Origin: a virus | IMG/VR virus record: IMGVR_UViG_3300006108_000021 | Span: 1-47,101 of that record | Reading direction: 5' to 3' (one strand) | DNA length: 47,101 nt | Shown: piece after piece, positions 30,156 through 38,674 of the stretch | Layout of the letters: each line of letters starts with the position of its first letter | Numbering within the stretch: the stretch's first letter is position 1 | Notes under the pieces: generated by a model | Database searches by the model: none | Told to the model about the DNA's origin: nothing | What the model saw: the letters and a program-made list of their open reading frames with translations, nothing else | Position numbers and translations under genes: made by a program

Positions 30156-31651
30156 TCGTCTGCTTCCTTGGGCTTGATGTTGTTGATCAGCGTGTGCATC
30201 GCTGGACGTTCTTTAGGGATGCCAGCAGCTTCACGAGCTAGACGAGCGGCACGAATCTCATGTCCTTGCAGATAGACAGGGACAAGCTCTGGGAATACCG
30301 CGGTGAACTGGGTGTCGCGGCGACGGTCCATCTCATCGAAGAACCCAACGAGCGCGTCCAGCTGTTCTGGATCCTGCTCTACCGAGTTCATGAAGTTGAC
30401 GAGACGATTGATCTGGTCAACCTCTTCCAGAAGAAGGGCAGAGTTGTCGTCTGGCTGTCTGTTCGTGTGGTGCTTCTCGATTGAACCAAGCATTTTGTAC
30501 TTGAAGTCGATCTTGCCCTGCTTGTCTAGAAGGGTGATGGACATGTGGCGTGGCCAACGAAGGTAGGCAATGTTGAAGCCGACGCGGCGGCGGTTAGGAC
30601 GACCACCGTAAGCGAGACGAAGCTCAGCGATGTAGTCAAGGAACCAATCAAACTTAGGAGCCGAAAGGATGTTGACGGTCGTCATGAACTGAATGCGAAC
30701 GAGAGGAGGAGTGTTCAGCAGGAAGTAGTCGATGTTGCTCGTGAACAGCTCCCAGTCCATTCCATAACGGGCATACTCTGCCTGCTCACCAACGGATTCA
30801 GTTGACGTGTAGATAACGATCTCACGAATCTTGCCATGGAGCTGGTTGATCTTGCTGCACAGCTTCTCGACCAGCTTACGTGGAATGCCCATGTTCGTGT
30901 TGATGCCAAGCTTGAAGTCTGGGCGTGGGTTGGCAATGATGTAGTCGAGAATCTTCCAGGTGTTCTCAGTCAAAAGCGGCTCGCCACCAGTAATGCGGAA
31001 TGTGTCAAGCGACTGATAAAGCTCTGGCCACCATTCCCAGAAAGCATCGATGTATGGGTTCTGTTCCTTGTGGTGAATCGGGAACTTGCCGACAGACTTC
31101 ATCCATTCAAGATCATGGTGCGTTTCACCGTTAGGCATCTTGTAGCCACCATGGGTCTGGATTTCTTCCATCCAGCGAGAGCTGACGTCGGGCGAGCAGT
31201 AGGTGCACTTGAAGTTGCAGATGTTTTCAAACGCAACTTCGAGATACGCAGGAGCGATCGTAGGACCAAGACCGGACTCAATCACAGCATCAAAGTTTTC
31301 CCACATGCCAAGTCCCCATGCAGACTTGTAGTGGCGATCTGAGAAGTGATCCTTGCCAAGGTTCTCGATGTTCCAGCAGTAGTCGCACTCCTTTGTCTGC
31401 ACACCATTCATCATGTCCTTGCGGGCAGCGATCTTGATAGGCGTGTTGTGGAGTCCGCGATGGTTGTGCTTGATCTCATCAATGTTGATCTTGTGCGCGG
31501 TTGGGTGGTGGCACGAATGCGTGTACCCGTTGTACAGGGTCGTAGTGGACTGAAGCCACTTGGCCAGACAGAACGTGGGGCTAACCGCGTTCAGCTTTTC
31601 AACTCGAGTCTTCAGAAGATCGAGGTGCTGCTTGTTTGCATCTGCGTTCAT
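30152..31651 (-). CDS. Radical SAM protein with N-terminal twitch-type Cys cluster
   Basis: 499 residues. CX3CX2C at C145, C149 and C152 (NICNFKCTYC) binds the SAM-cleaving 4Fe-4S cluster; FRITGGEPLL is the GGE motif. Before it, C28, C47, C89 and C92 (FCLAKW, HSCHHP, KECDYC) form a second Cys set of the twitch type, probably an auxiliary cluster, here N-terminal to the core. Phages carry such twitch-domain radical SAM proteins without known substrates. The gene is overlapped by ATGA junctions on both sides, between the carbamoyltransferase and a glycosyltransferase-like protein, so the three probably act on one product. Confidence 0.9.
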   Translation of the reverse strand: MNADANKQHLDLLKTRVEKLNAVSPTFCLAKWLQSTTTLYNGYTHSCHHPTAHKINIDEIKHNHRGLHNTPIKIAARKDMMNGVQTKECDYCWNIENLGKDHFSDRHYKSAWGLGMWENFDAVIESGLGPTIAPAYLEVAFENICNFKCTYCSPDVSSRWMEEIQTHGGYKMPNGETHHDLEWMKSVGKFPIHHKEQNPYIDAFWEWWPELYQSLDTFRITGGEPLLTENTWKILDYIIANPRPDFKLGINTNMGIPRKLVEKLCSKINQLHGKIREIVIYTSTESVGEQAEYARYGMDWELFTSNIDYFLLNTPPLVRIQFMTTVNILSAPKFDWFLDYIAELRLAYGGRPNRRRVGFNIAYLRWPRHMSITLLDKQGKIDFKYKMLGSIEKHHTNRQPDDNSALLLEEVDQINRLVNFMNSVEQDPEQLDALVGFFDEMDRRRDTQFTAVFPELVPVYLQGHEIRAARLAREAAGIPKERPAMHTLINNIKPKEADE

Positions 31652-32616
31652 AGTCTGTCTGCTTCCATTTCAGTTACGATTGGGTTCGCCGTACGGCGAG
31701 GTGGCTCATACACGGACTTGAAGAACTCTGACTGTTGCTCGCCCATATCAGCGAGGGTCATCCCTAGGTCCTTGTAGAGCGGCGTGAGTAGCTTGGTAGA
31801 TTCGGCTTGCACAAGAGCCTTGTCCCAACGTAGACCGGTTCGGCGACACTTTTCGCTGCCATCACCGGTAAAGCGAGGAGCGATTTCTTCAGCGAAATAT
31901 GTCTTGAACCAGTCGTAGTCGGAGATTTGAGAGATGTCAAAGTCTGCCTTGACGTTGGTCATGTAGATGCCAAGGCGGGTCCCATAGATTGACCACAGAC
32001 CGTTTTCGGCATCAGCACCGACAGATGCCCAGATGAGAAGGCGACGGTAGTTCTTGTCGTGTAGGTACTTTGAGATCGCACCATCACCGGCCTTAGCACC
32101 ACGATCAAGCGTCATCTTGACACCTTCGCGGAAGCCAGCTCTGAATGCCTGAAATGGTGAGCCGTTAGGGCAGGTATCGGAGTAGACGCCGTTTAGCTGG
32201 ACGTACTTGTCGTCCCAGCAGAAGTCAACCTTCTCTTCATCGCGAGTTGCGTTCTCGTGGGTGCGCATGTTAAGGACGAACTCTTTCGTCCAAAGCTTCA
32301 GGCCACCGTTGCCGTAGCAAAGACCGTTGACTGTGTTGCGACCTGCCCAGCTAAGCGTGGCATCTGCTAGGCGATCAGGGATGTCAAGCTCGAGATCAAA
32401 GAACTCTGGGTAAACGATGTTGTCACCGTCTACAGTGATGAAGCGATCTGTTTCCGACAGATTGGCACAGGCCTTGTGGGCGCTATCGAAGCCCTTGACA
32501 CCATCAACTCGTTGTGCCCATGGGGCAAGGTCTTGAAGCTTAGCCCAGAACTCTTCCTTCTGCGGCTCGTCATAGCTTAGGTAGAATAGATCAAACTCGG
32601 TTATGGACCGCTTCAT
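31648..32616 (-). CDS. SYDEP-type glycosyltransferase-like protein
   Basis: 322 residues. FYLSYDEPQ at 11-19, RVDGVKGFDSAHKA at 36-49, ITVDGDNIV with D63-G-D65, YGNGGLKLWTKEF and SPFQAFRAGFREGVKM all match the N-terminal domain of the fusion enzyme at 20084-21436, so the two are paralogues. The DxD motif and the order of blocks suggest a GT-A fold that binds a nucleotide sugar through a metal. Its start overlaps the preceding gene by 26 bases and its stop overlaps the radical SAM start. Glycosyl transfer is inferred. Confidence 0.75.
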   Translation of the reverse strand: MKRSITEFDLFYLSYDEPQKEEFWAKLQDLAPWAQRVDGVKGFDSAHKACANLSETDRFITVDGDNIVYPEFFDLELDIPDRLADATLSWAGRNTVNGLCYGNGGLKLWTKEFVLNMRTHENATRDEEKVDFCWDDKYVQLNGVYSDTCPNGSPFQAFRAGFREGVKMTLDRGAKAGDGAISKYLHDKNYRRLLIWASVGADAENGLWSIYGTRLGIYMTNVKADFDISQISDYDWFKTYFAEEIAPRFTGDGSEKCRRTGLRWDKALVQAESTKLLTPLYKDLGMTLADMGEQQSEFFKSVYEPPRRTANPIVTEMEADRL

Positions 32617-33262
32617 GTCTGATTATGGCCAGCTTAAGATTGGATTTGATGGTGTAGACTGAAAGATCGTCTGCGTTGGGCAAGGGAAGAGCGATCGGGT
32701 TTGGCCACTCTGGAAGATTGTTGACGCGTTGGATTTCATCAACAATATTTACATCAAGAGAAAAAGCGCACTTCAGGTAGGACGGGTTGTTCTCTGCGGT
32801 AAAGTACAGCTTGGCTGGTCTCTGCCAGTTCTTGATGGTCTCACCATTGTAGTAGATCAGCACGACATCTTCTTCAGCACCGACTTCGATCTTTACATCT
32901 GGATATGGGGTGTCTGCATCCACGATCTCAAAGATCGAGAGCGTATCGATTCGCTTAAGCTTCTCACGAAGGAAGTCTTCTTCACGGACGATGATGCATG
33001 TGTCATTACGATAGCGAGCGATCCATCTAGTGATGTTCTCAACCCCACTTAGAAACTTTTCAGCGACGTGATATTCAATCTTGATGCTGATGACTTCATC
33101 GTTCGCCTCTTCAGACAAAGCAACTGGAGAGATGCCCACGATCTGCTGGGTCTTGACGTTGATGTGCGCGTAGAACTGCGGGTTCACTTGCTTTGGAACG
33201 GTGATCGTCATTGCTGGGATATTACCGACAGCAGCAAGGATGCTTTGAAATGTCTCAGACAA
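32591..33262 (-). CDS. Unknown protein in the modification operon, TTG start
   Basis: 223 residues from a TTG at 33262 with GGAG eight bases upstream. It overlaps the preceding stop by eight bases. Beta-rich throughout, with VKIEVGAEEDVVLIYYNGET and FSLDVNIVDEIQ; no recognised motif or catalytic pattern. It could be a structural partner or an oxygenase-like fold, but nothing proves it. Being inside the operon with overlaps on both sides makes a role in the same pathway likely. Confidence 0.75.
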   Translation of the reverse strand: MSETFQSILAAVGNIPAMTITVPKQVNPQFYAHINVKTQQIVGISPVALSEEANDEVISIKIEYHVAEKFLSGVENITRWIARYRNDTCIIVREEDFLREKLKRIDTLSIFEIVDADTPYPDVKIEVGAEEDVVLIYYNGETIKNWQRPAKLYFTAENNPSYLKCAFSLDVNIVDEIQRVNNLPEWPNPIALPLPNADDLSVYTIKSNLKLAIIRHEAVHNRV

Positions 33263-34118
33263 TGCCCAATCTCCGTTCCATATTGATGATCATCTTGTCC
33301 GTGACGAATAACTTGATGTGGTAGTGAAGAGGAAGGTCCTGCTTGTAGTTACCAATCATCAGAGAGCAGTCACGACCATAGTAGCTTCTGATCATCTTGG
33401 TCCAGTCTTCGATCATGTATTGGTCATTCGGCCAGTTCTGTAGTTGACTCTTCATGTGAACGAAGGTTGGAACATCAGACTTTGGGAACTGGTTTAGTGA
33501 CTCATAGTCCATGATCTTTGCAGCGATAGCGAATACGACGTCAGTCGAGACATACCGTGGACGATGCTCTGGCAAAAGGAACTCGTAGAAGTAGCGCTCC
33601 CAGTTGTTGAAGATGTCTTCGGCAAGCTTGAACAGCTCGTAGTTTGGATCTGACTTCTTGAAGTAGAACATCGCCGTGTAGATGTTCGGAAGTTCACTCT
33701 CGGTAAAGACCTTGCGGTAAAAGTTGGACGTAATGATCTCACCGCGATAGGTGCGTGGAGTGGTAGCAAAGACACCTTCGCTCTTATCAAGGATGTCCCA
33801 CCACGAGCTGATGTCAGAAGGAAAGAGCATGTCAGCGTCTAGCTTGATCGTCTCATCGTAAGGCGTCATGTGGATCGCCTTCCATTCGTTCTCAAGCTTC
33901 CACTGAGAGTTCTTGGCGTTGTCCTTCCATGGAATCTTTACGACGTTATCAAAGACCTCGCGGTACTTAGGATTAACGTTCTTAAACTCTTCCTTGGTAA
34001 CACCAATGCTAAGCTTAGACAGCTCATCTGGCTGGGAAATCTTCAAAGACAGAGCAAGCGCGTAGGCCAGGCGCTGGTACTCTTCACCTTGTGCGATCGT
34101 GAAGAACCCTCTGCTCAT
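33255..34118 (-). CDS. GT-A glycosyltransferase-like protein (GT8-like)
   Basis: 287 residues from the ATG at 34118 (ATGA overlap; the longer frame to 34217 is an artefact of overlap). MSRGFFTIAQGEEYQRLAYA opens like GT8-family enzymes. D94-A-D96 in ETIKLDADMLFPSD is the metal/nucleotide-sugar motif. YTAMFYFKKSDPNYELF and a later HYHIKLF follow. It is a paralogue of the next protein (34115-35002). Likely transfers or adds a sugar; acceptor unknown. Confidence 0.78.
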   Translation of the reverse strand: MSRGFFTIAQGEEYQRLAYALALSLKISQPDELSKLSIGVTKEEFKNVNPKYREVFDNVVKIPWKDNAKNSQWKLENEWKAIHMTPYDETIKLDADMLFPSDISSWWDILDKSEGVFATTPRTYRGEIITSNFYRKVFTESELPNIYTAMFYFKKSDPNYELFKLAEDIFNNWERYFYEFLLPEHRPRYVSTDVVFAIAAKIMDYESLNQFPKSDVPTFVHMKSQLQNWPNDQYMIEDWTKMIRSYYGRDCSLMIGNYKQDLPLHYHIKLFVTDKMIINMERRLGIV

Positions 34119-35002
34119 GCGATGGCCTCCAAGATATCGTCGATGTTGTTGAGAAGGGACAACTTGTTCATGCAGTGGACGTTCAGTCCCTTGAGACGAG
34201 ACACGTAGAACTTCCATGTCTCCTTAGGGTCATTAACGAAGATCGAAATATCCGTAGGTGAACGAACCTTGAAGAGCTGGTCGGTATCTAGTGAGGTCAG
34301 AATAACAGGATCGGGAAGAGGAGCGATGACATCGTTGCTCTCTACGAACCCATTCAGAATGTGAATCGCGATCGAGAACGCATAGTCGTTGCGGTACAGA
34401 TGGCCAGGCACCTCGTACAGCATCTTGTAGAACTCCCAGTTCTCCTTGACGTGTTCAACAAGGTTAAAAAGAAGAGCTGCCTTTTCGCTCTTACGGAAGT
34501 AAATCACCGTCGCCCAGTACATCTTGATCCCGAACGGGTTGAGCCTGAACTCCGGACCGGTAAGAGGTTCACCAAGGAGGTTGGTTGCATCCTTGTTCAT
34601 CATGACCTCTTCATCGTTGCCCCAAACGCAGTCAAGGACGTTGTTGCTCACGAGGAAGTCGCAGTCAATCAAAAGAGTTTCGTCAAAAGGAGTCAGGTCA
34701 TACACCATAGAGCGGGTTTCATTTCTGAACAGCGCATCGACATGGTAGTAACGGGTGTCTCGATAGGCACGGCGATTTTCAAACCGATCTTCGTGCCCTT
34801 CTGGAATCAGTCGTACGTGGGTAAAATAGTTGCTAAGCGAGTCACCGCCGCCTTCGTAGTATTCCTGCGAGTGTTTGTCGGTGATGAGGCAGATGTATTC
34901 GACGTTCATGTTCTTCTTAACGAAGCCAGCGCACATGATTGCAAGTCGAATGTAGTCTACCCTGGCATTGTTCACGCCAAAGATAACAACGCCTCTTGAC
35001 AT
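34115..35002 (-). CDS. GT-A glycosyltransferase-like protein, paralogue of neighbour
   Basis: 295 residues. MSRGVVIFGVNNARVDYIRLA start, D113-C-D115 in DETLLIDCDFLVSN as DxD motif, and YWATVIYFRKSEKAALLF matching YTAMFYFKKSDPNYELF of the 33255-34118 protein. The pair seems to have arisen by tandem duplication. Good ribosome site (AGGAGAGC) before the ATG at 35002, whose first base is shared with the stop of the preceding gene. Sugar-transfer role inferred. Confidence 0.78.
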   Translation of the reverse strand: MSRGVVIFGVNNARVDYIRLAIMCAGFVKKNMNVEYICLITDKHSQEYYEGGGDSLSNYFTHVRLIPEGHEDRFENRRAYRDTRYYHVDALFRNETRSMVYDLTPFDETLLIDCDFLVSNNVLDCVWGNDEEVMMNKDATNLLGEPLTGPEFRLNPFGIKMYWATVIYFRKSEKAALLFNLVEHVKENWEFYKMLYEVPGHLYRNDYAFSIAIHILNGFVESNDVIAPLPDPVILTSLDTDQLFKVRSPTDISIFVNDPKETWKFYVSRLKGLNVHCMNKLSLLNNIDDILEAIA

Positions 35003-35385
35003 TACTGCTCTCCTACAAGAGCCTTCGGCGTTCTAAGCTTGTTCAGCCCCTTGATCTCTACGAGATACTCGTTCATGCACTCGTAGTAGGTGTCGACTAT
35101 CTTTTCAGAGAAGTCCTGAAGATCGGTGATTTCGATTGGGTTACCGTTCACGTCAACGAGAATCGCATCCGCTCTACCACCGTAGATTAGGGCCGCGACG
35201 AATGAGATAAGTTCTTGGGTGACGTTGAAGGTGCCGCCATTCGTCGAAAGCGTCAGGTTCTTCTGAAGCTTGAGGAAGGCGTTTTTCTTTTGGGTGTTCA
35301 GCGTGATGCGATAGTTCGCTGCCGCTAGCGCCTCGCTAAGGCGCTTGTCAATCGCGACCTGAAGGTCGGGGTTTTTCGTCTTCAT
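35002..35385 (-). CDS. Unknown protein heading the modification operon
   Basis: 127 residues. Helical N-terminus (KNPDLQVAIDKRLSEALAAA), then AFLKLQKNLTLSTNGGTFNV and a C-terminal helix. A late-like GATAAATA element and a hairpin lie in the 63-base gap upstream. No family recognised. Its stop shares a base with the next start (TAATG), so it is co-expressed with the glycosyltransferase-like genes, though it may be a virion gene. Confidence 0.72.
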   Translation of the reverse strand: MKTKNPDLQVAIDKRLSEALAAANYRITLNTQKKNAFLKLQKNLTLSTNGGTFNVTQELISFVAALIYGGRADAILVDVNGNPIEITDLQDFSEKIVDTYYECMNEYLVEIKGLNKLRTPKALVGEQ

Positions 35386-35401
35386 TATCTGATCCTATGG
35401 C

Positions 35402-35436
35402 GGAGGAGCCCTCGCTGAATGCTCCTCCTATTTATC
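35402..35436 (-). promoter_or_regulatory. Late-like promoter with adjacent 8-bp hairpin
   Basis: Minus-strand GATAAATA (35429-35436, one mismatch), followed by a perfect stem of 35421-35428 with 35402-35409. The hairpin may end the structural gene finishing at 35449 or shape the leader of the next gene. No T tract follows. Confidence 0.4.
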
Positions 35437-35448
35437 TATCGATAGCAA

Positions 35449-37080
35449 TCAAGCGGCGGTGAGGAAGGTACCACTTTGTGCAACTGCTGGAGCTGCGATG
35501 GTTGCGTTGAAAGAGTTTGCATAGATGCCGGTAACGATCGAAGTCATCGTGCCGATAAGAGCAGAAGACGTCGTGTCATTCTGGCCACCGGTACCACCAG
35601 TTACATGCTGCAGATAGTACTCAATGTCCAGCTCAACCACGTAGTTGCTGCCAACCGTTTGCGCGGTTGCCATGATGACGATACCACCATCTGCCGGAGG
35701 ATCAGAGCTGTACAGACCAGAACCTGGGGTAGAGAGAACGTCACGTTCAAAAATCTTGGTTGGGGTAGAACCAAGGTTGAAGTAGCCATAGTAGTTGCTG
35801 CCACCTGGAATGGTTGGCATGTAGGTTGGGGTGAATACTGGGTTTGGAGACAGATAAGCCGAAGTCTCCTTGACACCCTTGTAGTCAAACGCCATACCGT
35901 GGAAGGCCAGAAGGAAGTTCTTCCAGTCAAGCTCAATGTTCGTTGGAGAACCAGAAGATGGAACAAACGACCAGTTGAACTGAAGCTGGCCACCAGCGTT
36001 AAAGAACGCATCAGCATGAGCCTTGTCAGTGAAGGTCATGGTGACGGTATGGGTGTACGCGGTAATGACGGAAGGAATGAACAGCGACTGCGTTGGGTTT
36101 GTGCGAACCGCGTTAGCAAACGTGGACAGCTGAGTCTGAGATGCGCCAAGAGTAAAGCGATAGGTCTCAAGATTCGTCAGTGCGTTTACGGTGTTGTCAT
36201 AGTAGGTCTGAACCTGAAGGCTACCAGCACCTGCCCAACCAGCAGTAACGTTGGCAACCGTTCCTTGGTGAGGAGTTGGACCAGAGTCATAGTTGTTGTA
36301 GTAGTTGGCAAGGGTGTTGCCGGTACCCGTTGGCGTACCATCATCGATGAAGCCAACTGTCGAAGCTGCAGTCTCATAGAGACCGGTCTGACGAAGTGCT
36401 TTGCGCAGGCGGGACAGGAAGATCGCCCATGCGTTATTGTCGAAGTGGCTTGGGAAGGTCAGGCCTGCTGGAAGATTGGCTTCAGCAGCAACCGATGCGG
36501 AATCGAGAGTCCCAGTTGCGTCATACGTTGGAACGAGATCAGTTTGGCCCCAGCCCGCGGTACCAACCATTGCGTTTCCAGTTGGAGCACCGATGATTCG
36601 GTTAAGTCTATTGGCAAGACCAACGACCATAGTGTCTGGGGTTGGAGAGTATTGGGCGATACCTGCAGCGACCTGTGGAGATGCTTTTCTCCAGCCACCA
36701 CCGGTTGGCACTGCGCCATCCCATACGTTCAGAACGTGGTTGGTCGTGTCATACCAGAGCTGTCCAACCAAAGGATTGGATGGGGCAGTCGATCCTGAGA
36801 AGCTGCGGAGAATCTTGTTGTCCCATGCGCTGCCGTTCCAGAACCACTCAACGTTGTTGGTGGTGTCATACCACATCTGACCAATAGTCGGATGCGCAGG
36901 CGCGGTTGGGGCTGCGAAGTTCTCAAGAAGAGCAAGGAAGTTTTCTTGCTGGAAGAGGCCGTAGTTTTGAAGGCCCTTACCGGTGAGAGTCAACGATGTA
37001 GAGGTAGTATCGTATGACTTGTCCGCGACAGTGATCGCCGGCTTTAGAGCGGGATCTGTCCAGTTGACTGTATAGCTCAT
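35449..37080 (-). CDS. Virion structural protein with repeated GQxWYDTTN modules
   Basis: 543 residues from the ATG at 37080, which has GGAG upstream (a longer frame starts 8 codons earlier). The N-terminal 120 residues contain two tandem modules, HPTIGQMWYDTTNNVEWF and NPLVGQLWYDTTNHVLNVW, a pattern common in fibre, neck or collar proteins. The rest is Thr/Ser/Gly/Asn-rich beta sequence. It has a near-consensus late promoter (37163-37170) and is the first gene after the PhoH terminator. Virion location is inferred from composition and regulation. Confidence 0.78.
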   Translation of the reverse strand: MSYTVNWTDPALKPAITVADKSYDTTSTSLTLTGKGLQNYGLFQQENFLALLENFAAPTAPAHPTIGQMWYDTTNNVEWFWNGSAWDNKILRSFSGSTAPSNPLVGQLWYDTTNHVLNVWDGAVPTGGGWRKASPQVAAGIAQYSPTPDTMVVGLANRLNRIIGAPTGNAMVGTAGWGQTDLVPTYDATGTLDSASVAAEANLPAGLTFPSHFDNNAWAIFLSRLRKALRQTGLYETAASTVGFIDDGTPTGTGNTLANYYNNYDSGPTPHQGTVANVTAGWAGAGSLQVQTYYDNTVNALTNLETYRFTLGASQTQLSTFANAVRTNPTQSLFIPSVITAYTHTVTMTFTDKAHADAFFNAGGQLQFNWSFVPSSGSPTNIELDWKNFLLAFHGMAFDYKGVKETSAYLSPNPVFTPTYMPTIPGGSNYYGYFNLGSTPTKIFERDVLSTPGSGLYSSDPPADGGIVIMATAQTVGSNYVVELDIEYYLQHVTGGTGGQNDTTSSALIGTMTSIVTGIYANSFNATIAAPAVAQSGTFLTAA

Positions 37081-37162
37081 GATGTCTCCATTGCGCCGGC
37101 TCACGAGGAGTGATTCTTACGACATGCCGGTATTGAGTAGCCGCAAGTTTTAGTATGCCTGA

Positions 37163-37170
37163 TATTTATG
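37163..37170 (-). promoter_or_regulatory. Late-type promoter, one mismatch
   Basis: Minus-strand CATAAATA, 83 bases upstream of the structural gene and directly after the PhoH terminator. Confidence 0.6.
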
Positions 37171-37176
37171 GAAACA

Positions 37177-37220
37177 TCAAAAAGGTCTGGGGACGGGCCT
37201 CCTTCGAACACCGTCCCCAG
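37177..37220 (-). terminator. Rho-independent terminator after phoH
   Basis: Perfect 10-bp G/C-rich stem (37211-37220 with 37187-37196) and, on the minus strand, ACCTTTTTG after it. It ends the transcript of the PhoH-like gene that stops at 37240. Confidence 0.88.
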
Positions 37221-37239
37221 GTCTAACTAATCCAGTGCC

Positions 37240-38058
37240 TTACGCTTGGTGTAGTGCGGCGACCTCGGTCCCGTCTATGACTTCGCGTACTGCGGCTCCA
37301 TTAAGACTTCTAGACGTATTCTTGTACTCGGGGGCATCTAGCAAGGATAGAATCCTTTTCACCATTTCAGAGCGAACTACGTCCCTGTTCTGAAACTCGA
37401 TATAGCTGATCTTTTCATCCCTCCCTTTTAGTTTACGTACGATGAACTGAAGCCCGTTTTCCCAGTCTTTACCTGCGTCACGGGGTTTTACGAGATCACT
37501 CTGCGACACATCGCCGTTGATAGCGAAGACGCTCTCATAACCCATTCGAGTTACGAACATTCGCATTTGATCTACCGTAGAGTTTTGAGCCTCGTCGAGG
37601 ATCACGAAACACTTGTTGAAGGTTCGGCCACGCATAAAGGCGAGCGGCGCGATTACAATCTTTCCTGTTTCGATGAGTCGTTTTGTCATTGCCGGACCGA
37701 TGTGGTCTTCAAAAGCGTCGATCAACGGCAAGAGATATGGATCGAGCTTTTCCTCAAAGGTTCCTGGTAGGAAGCCGAGGTGTTCACCAGCCTCTACTAC
37801 AGGTCTGGTAACAACGATTTTTTCAACCTTGTTTTCAAGGAGTTTCTCTAGTGCGATAGCAGTGACAAGGTAAGTCTTGCCGGAACCGGCTGGACCACCG
37901 CAGATAGTCATTTGCATTTCGCGAAGAGATTTGAGATAGAGATCTTGAGTTAGGTTTTTGGCTTTGATTTGATACTTGATGCGAACTGGCTGTCCGGTCT
38001 CGCCTTCGCGAGGTGGACCTGCAGGTGGGTATTTTTGCTTCCTTGGGCGTTGAGCCAT
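37240..38058 (-). CDS. phoH: PhoH-like ATPase
   Basis: 272 residues. Walker A GPAGSGKT at 55-62, KIVVTRPVVEAGEHLGFLPG, Walker B FVILDEAQN and FAINGDVSQSDL are the hallmark blocks of PhoH. The family is a RecA-like ATPase linked to RNA metabolism and phosphate stress, and frequent in phages, where its purpose is not known. Short, lacking extra N-terminal domains of the bacterial form. Flanked by a terminator and by an unknown gene under late control. Confidence 0.93.
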   Translation of the reverse strand: MAQRPRKQKYPPAGPPREGETGQPVRIKYQIKAKNLTQDLYLKSLREMQMTICGGPAGSGKTYLVTAIALEKLLENKVEKIVVTRPVVEAGEHLGFLPGTFEEKLDPYLLPLIDAFEDHIGPAMTKRLIETGKIVIAPLAFMRGRTFNKCFVILDEAQNSTVDQMRMFVTRMGYESVFAINGDVSQSDLVKPRDAGKDWENGLQFIVRKLKGRDEKISYIEFQNRDVVRSEMVKRILSLLDAPEYKNTSRSLNGAAVREVIDGTEVAALHQA

Positions 38059-38156
38059 GTTGAAGTCCCCTGAGTTAGAGTTGAGGGCCAGTCACCGGGG
38101 CAATATTCAGCGGTAGAAGAGTTTAGATCTCCTTTGTTCCTTAATGCGGAGGGGGC

Positions 38157-38552
38157 TTAGTTTTGTCTGTGAAGAACCCATCGCATCCATTCCACGACAT
38201 TCATTTGTGGATTGCAAGCGTATGGATTTGTTTCAAAGTTTACAGGACGTTGAAGCTCATTGAGTAGCCACATTGAAACGCCAACCGCTTCTGCAGGTTG
38301 AAAGCCTTTTACAGCCTCAATCACTTCAGCAGATGTTACCATTTCGTAGGAGTTCAAATCGCGGGGCCAACGAGTTGGTCCACCATTCTTGAACATTTCA
38401 ATCAGGGCGGCCATGATGAAGTACTGAACGTTGTTCGATACACCACCGTCTCGGACGACCTGCTCAAGTGTCATTGTAATGTGAACAGGGATAACGCCTT
38501 CAGAAAGGTCGTATGCGCCCTTATTGACAGTCTTGATCTCATTGAGTTTCAT
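38157..38552 (-). CDS. Unknown protein under late promoter
   Basis: 131 residues from the ATG at 38552 (AAAGGA upstream; an upstream ATG at 38579 lacks a site). Begins MKLNEIKTVNKGAYDLS, a start style shared with the divergent gene at 38675 (MKLRDVKRLSL). NYVQYFIM-like and MWLLNELQRPVNFE segments suggest helices; no family recognised. Exact late promoter 43 bases upstream. Confidence 0.75.
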   Translation of the reverse strand: MKLNEIKTVNKGAYDLSEGVIPVHITMTLEQVVRDGGVSNNVQYFIMAALIEMFKNGGPTRWPRDLNSYEMVTSAEVIEAVKGFQPAEAVGVSMWLLNELQRPVNFETNPYACNPQMNVVEWMRWVLHRQN

Positions 38553-38594
38553 ATCGGAGTCCTTTGTAGGGTACGTCATTTCTGCGTACGTGGA

Positions 38595-38602
38595 TATTTA
38601 TA
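38595..38602 (-). promoter_or_regulatory. T4-type late promoter
   Basis: Exact minus-strand TATAAATA, upstream of the gene starting at 38552. It faces away from another exact late promoter 36 bases to the right. Confidence 0.78.
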
Positions 38603-38638
38603 GATTTCTCACCCAAAAGACTTGCGTTGATCTCACGA

Positions 38639-38646
38639 TATAAATA
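38639..38646 (+). promoter_or_regulatory. T4-type late promoter, plus strand
   Basis: Exact plus-strand TATAAATA, 29 bases before the ATG at 38675. With the element at 38595-38602 it makes a divergent late promoter pair. Confidence 0.78.
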
Positions 38647-38674
38647 CTTCTGAACGCTATCAGGAGCAGCACCA

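Noticed and set aside
35476-36798. 440-aa plus-strand frame
   Set aside because: Antisense to the virion gene at 35449-37080, which has a late promoter, ribosome site and recognisable modules. The plus-strand product is Arg/Trp/Cys-rich with no motif.
38090-38156. Terminator in the gap between phoH and the 131-aa gene
   Set aside because: Only a 4-bp CCCC/GGGG pairing with a long loop and no T tract; not enough to call.
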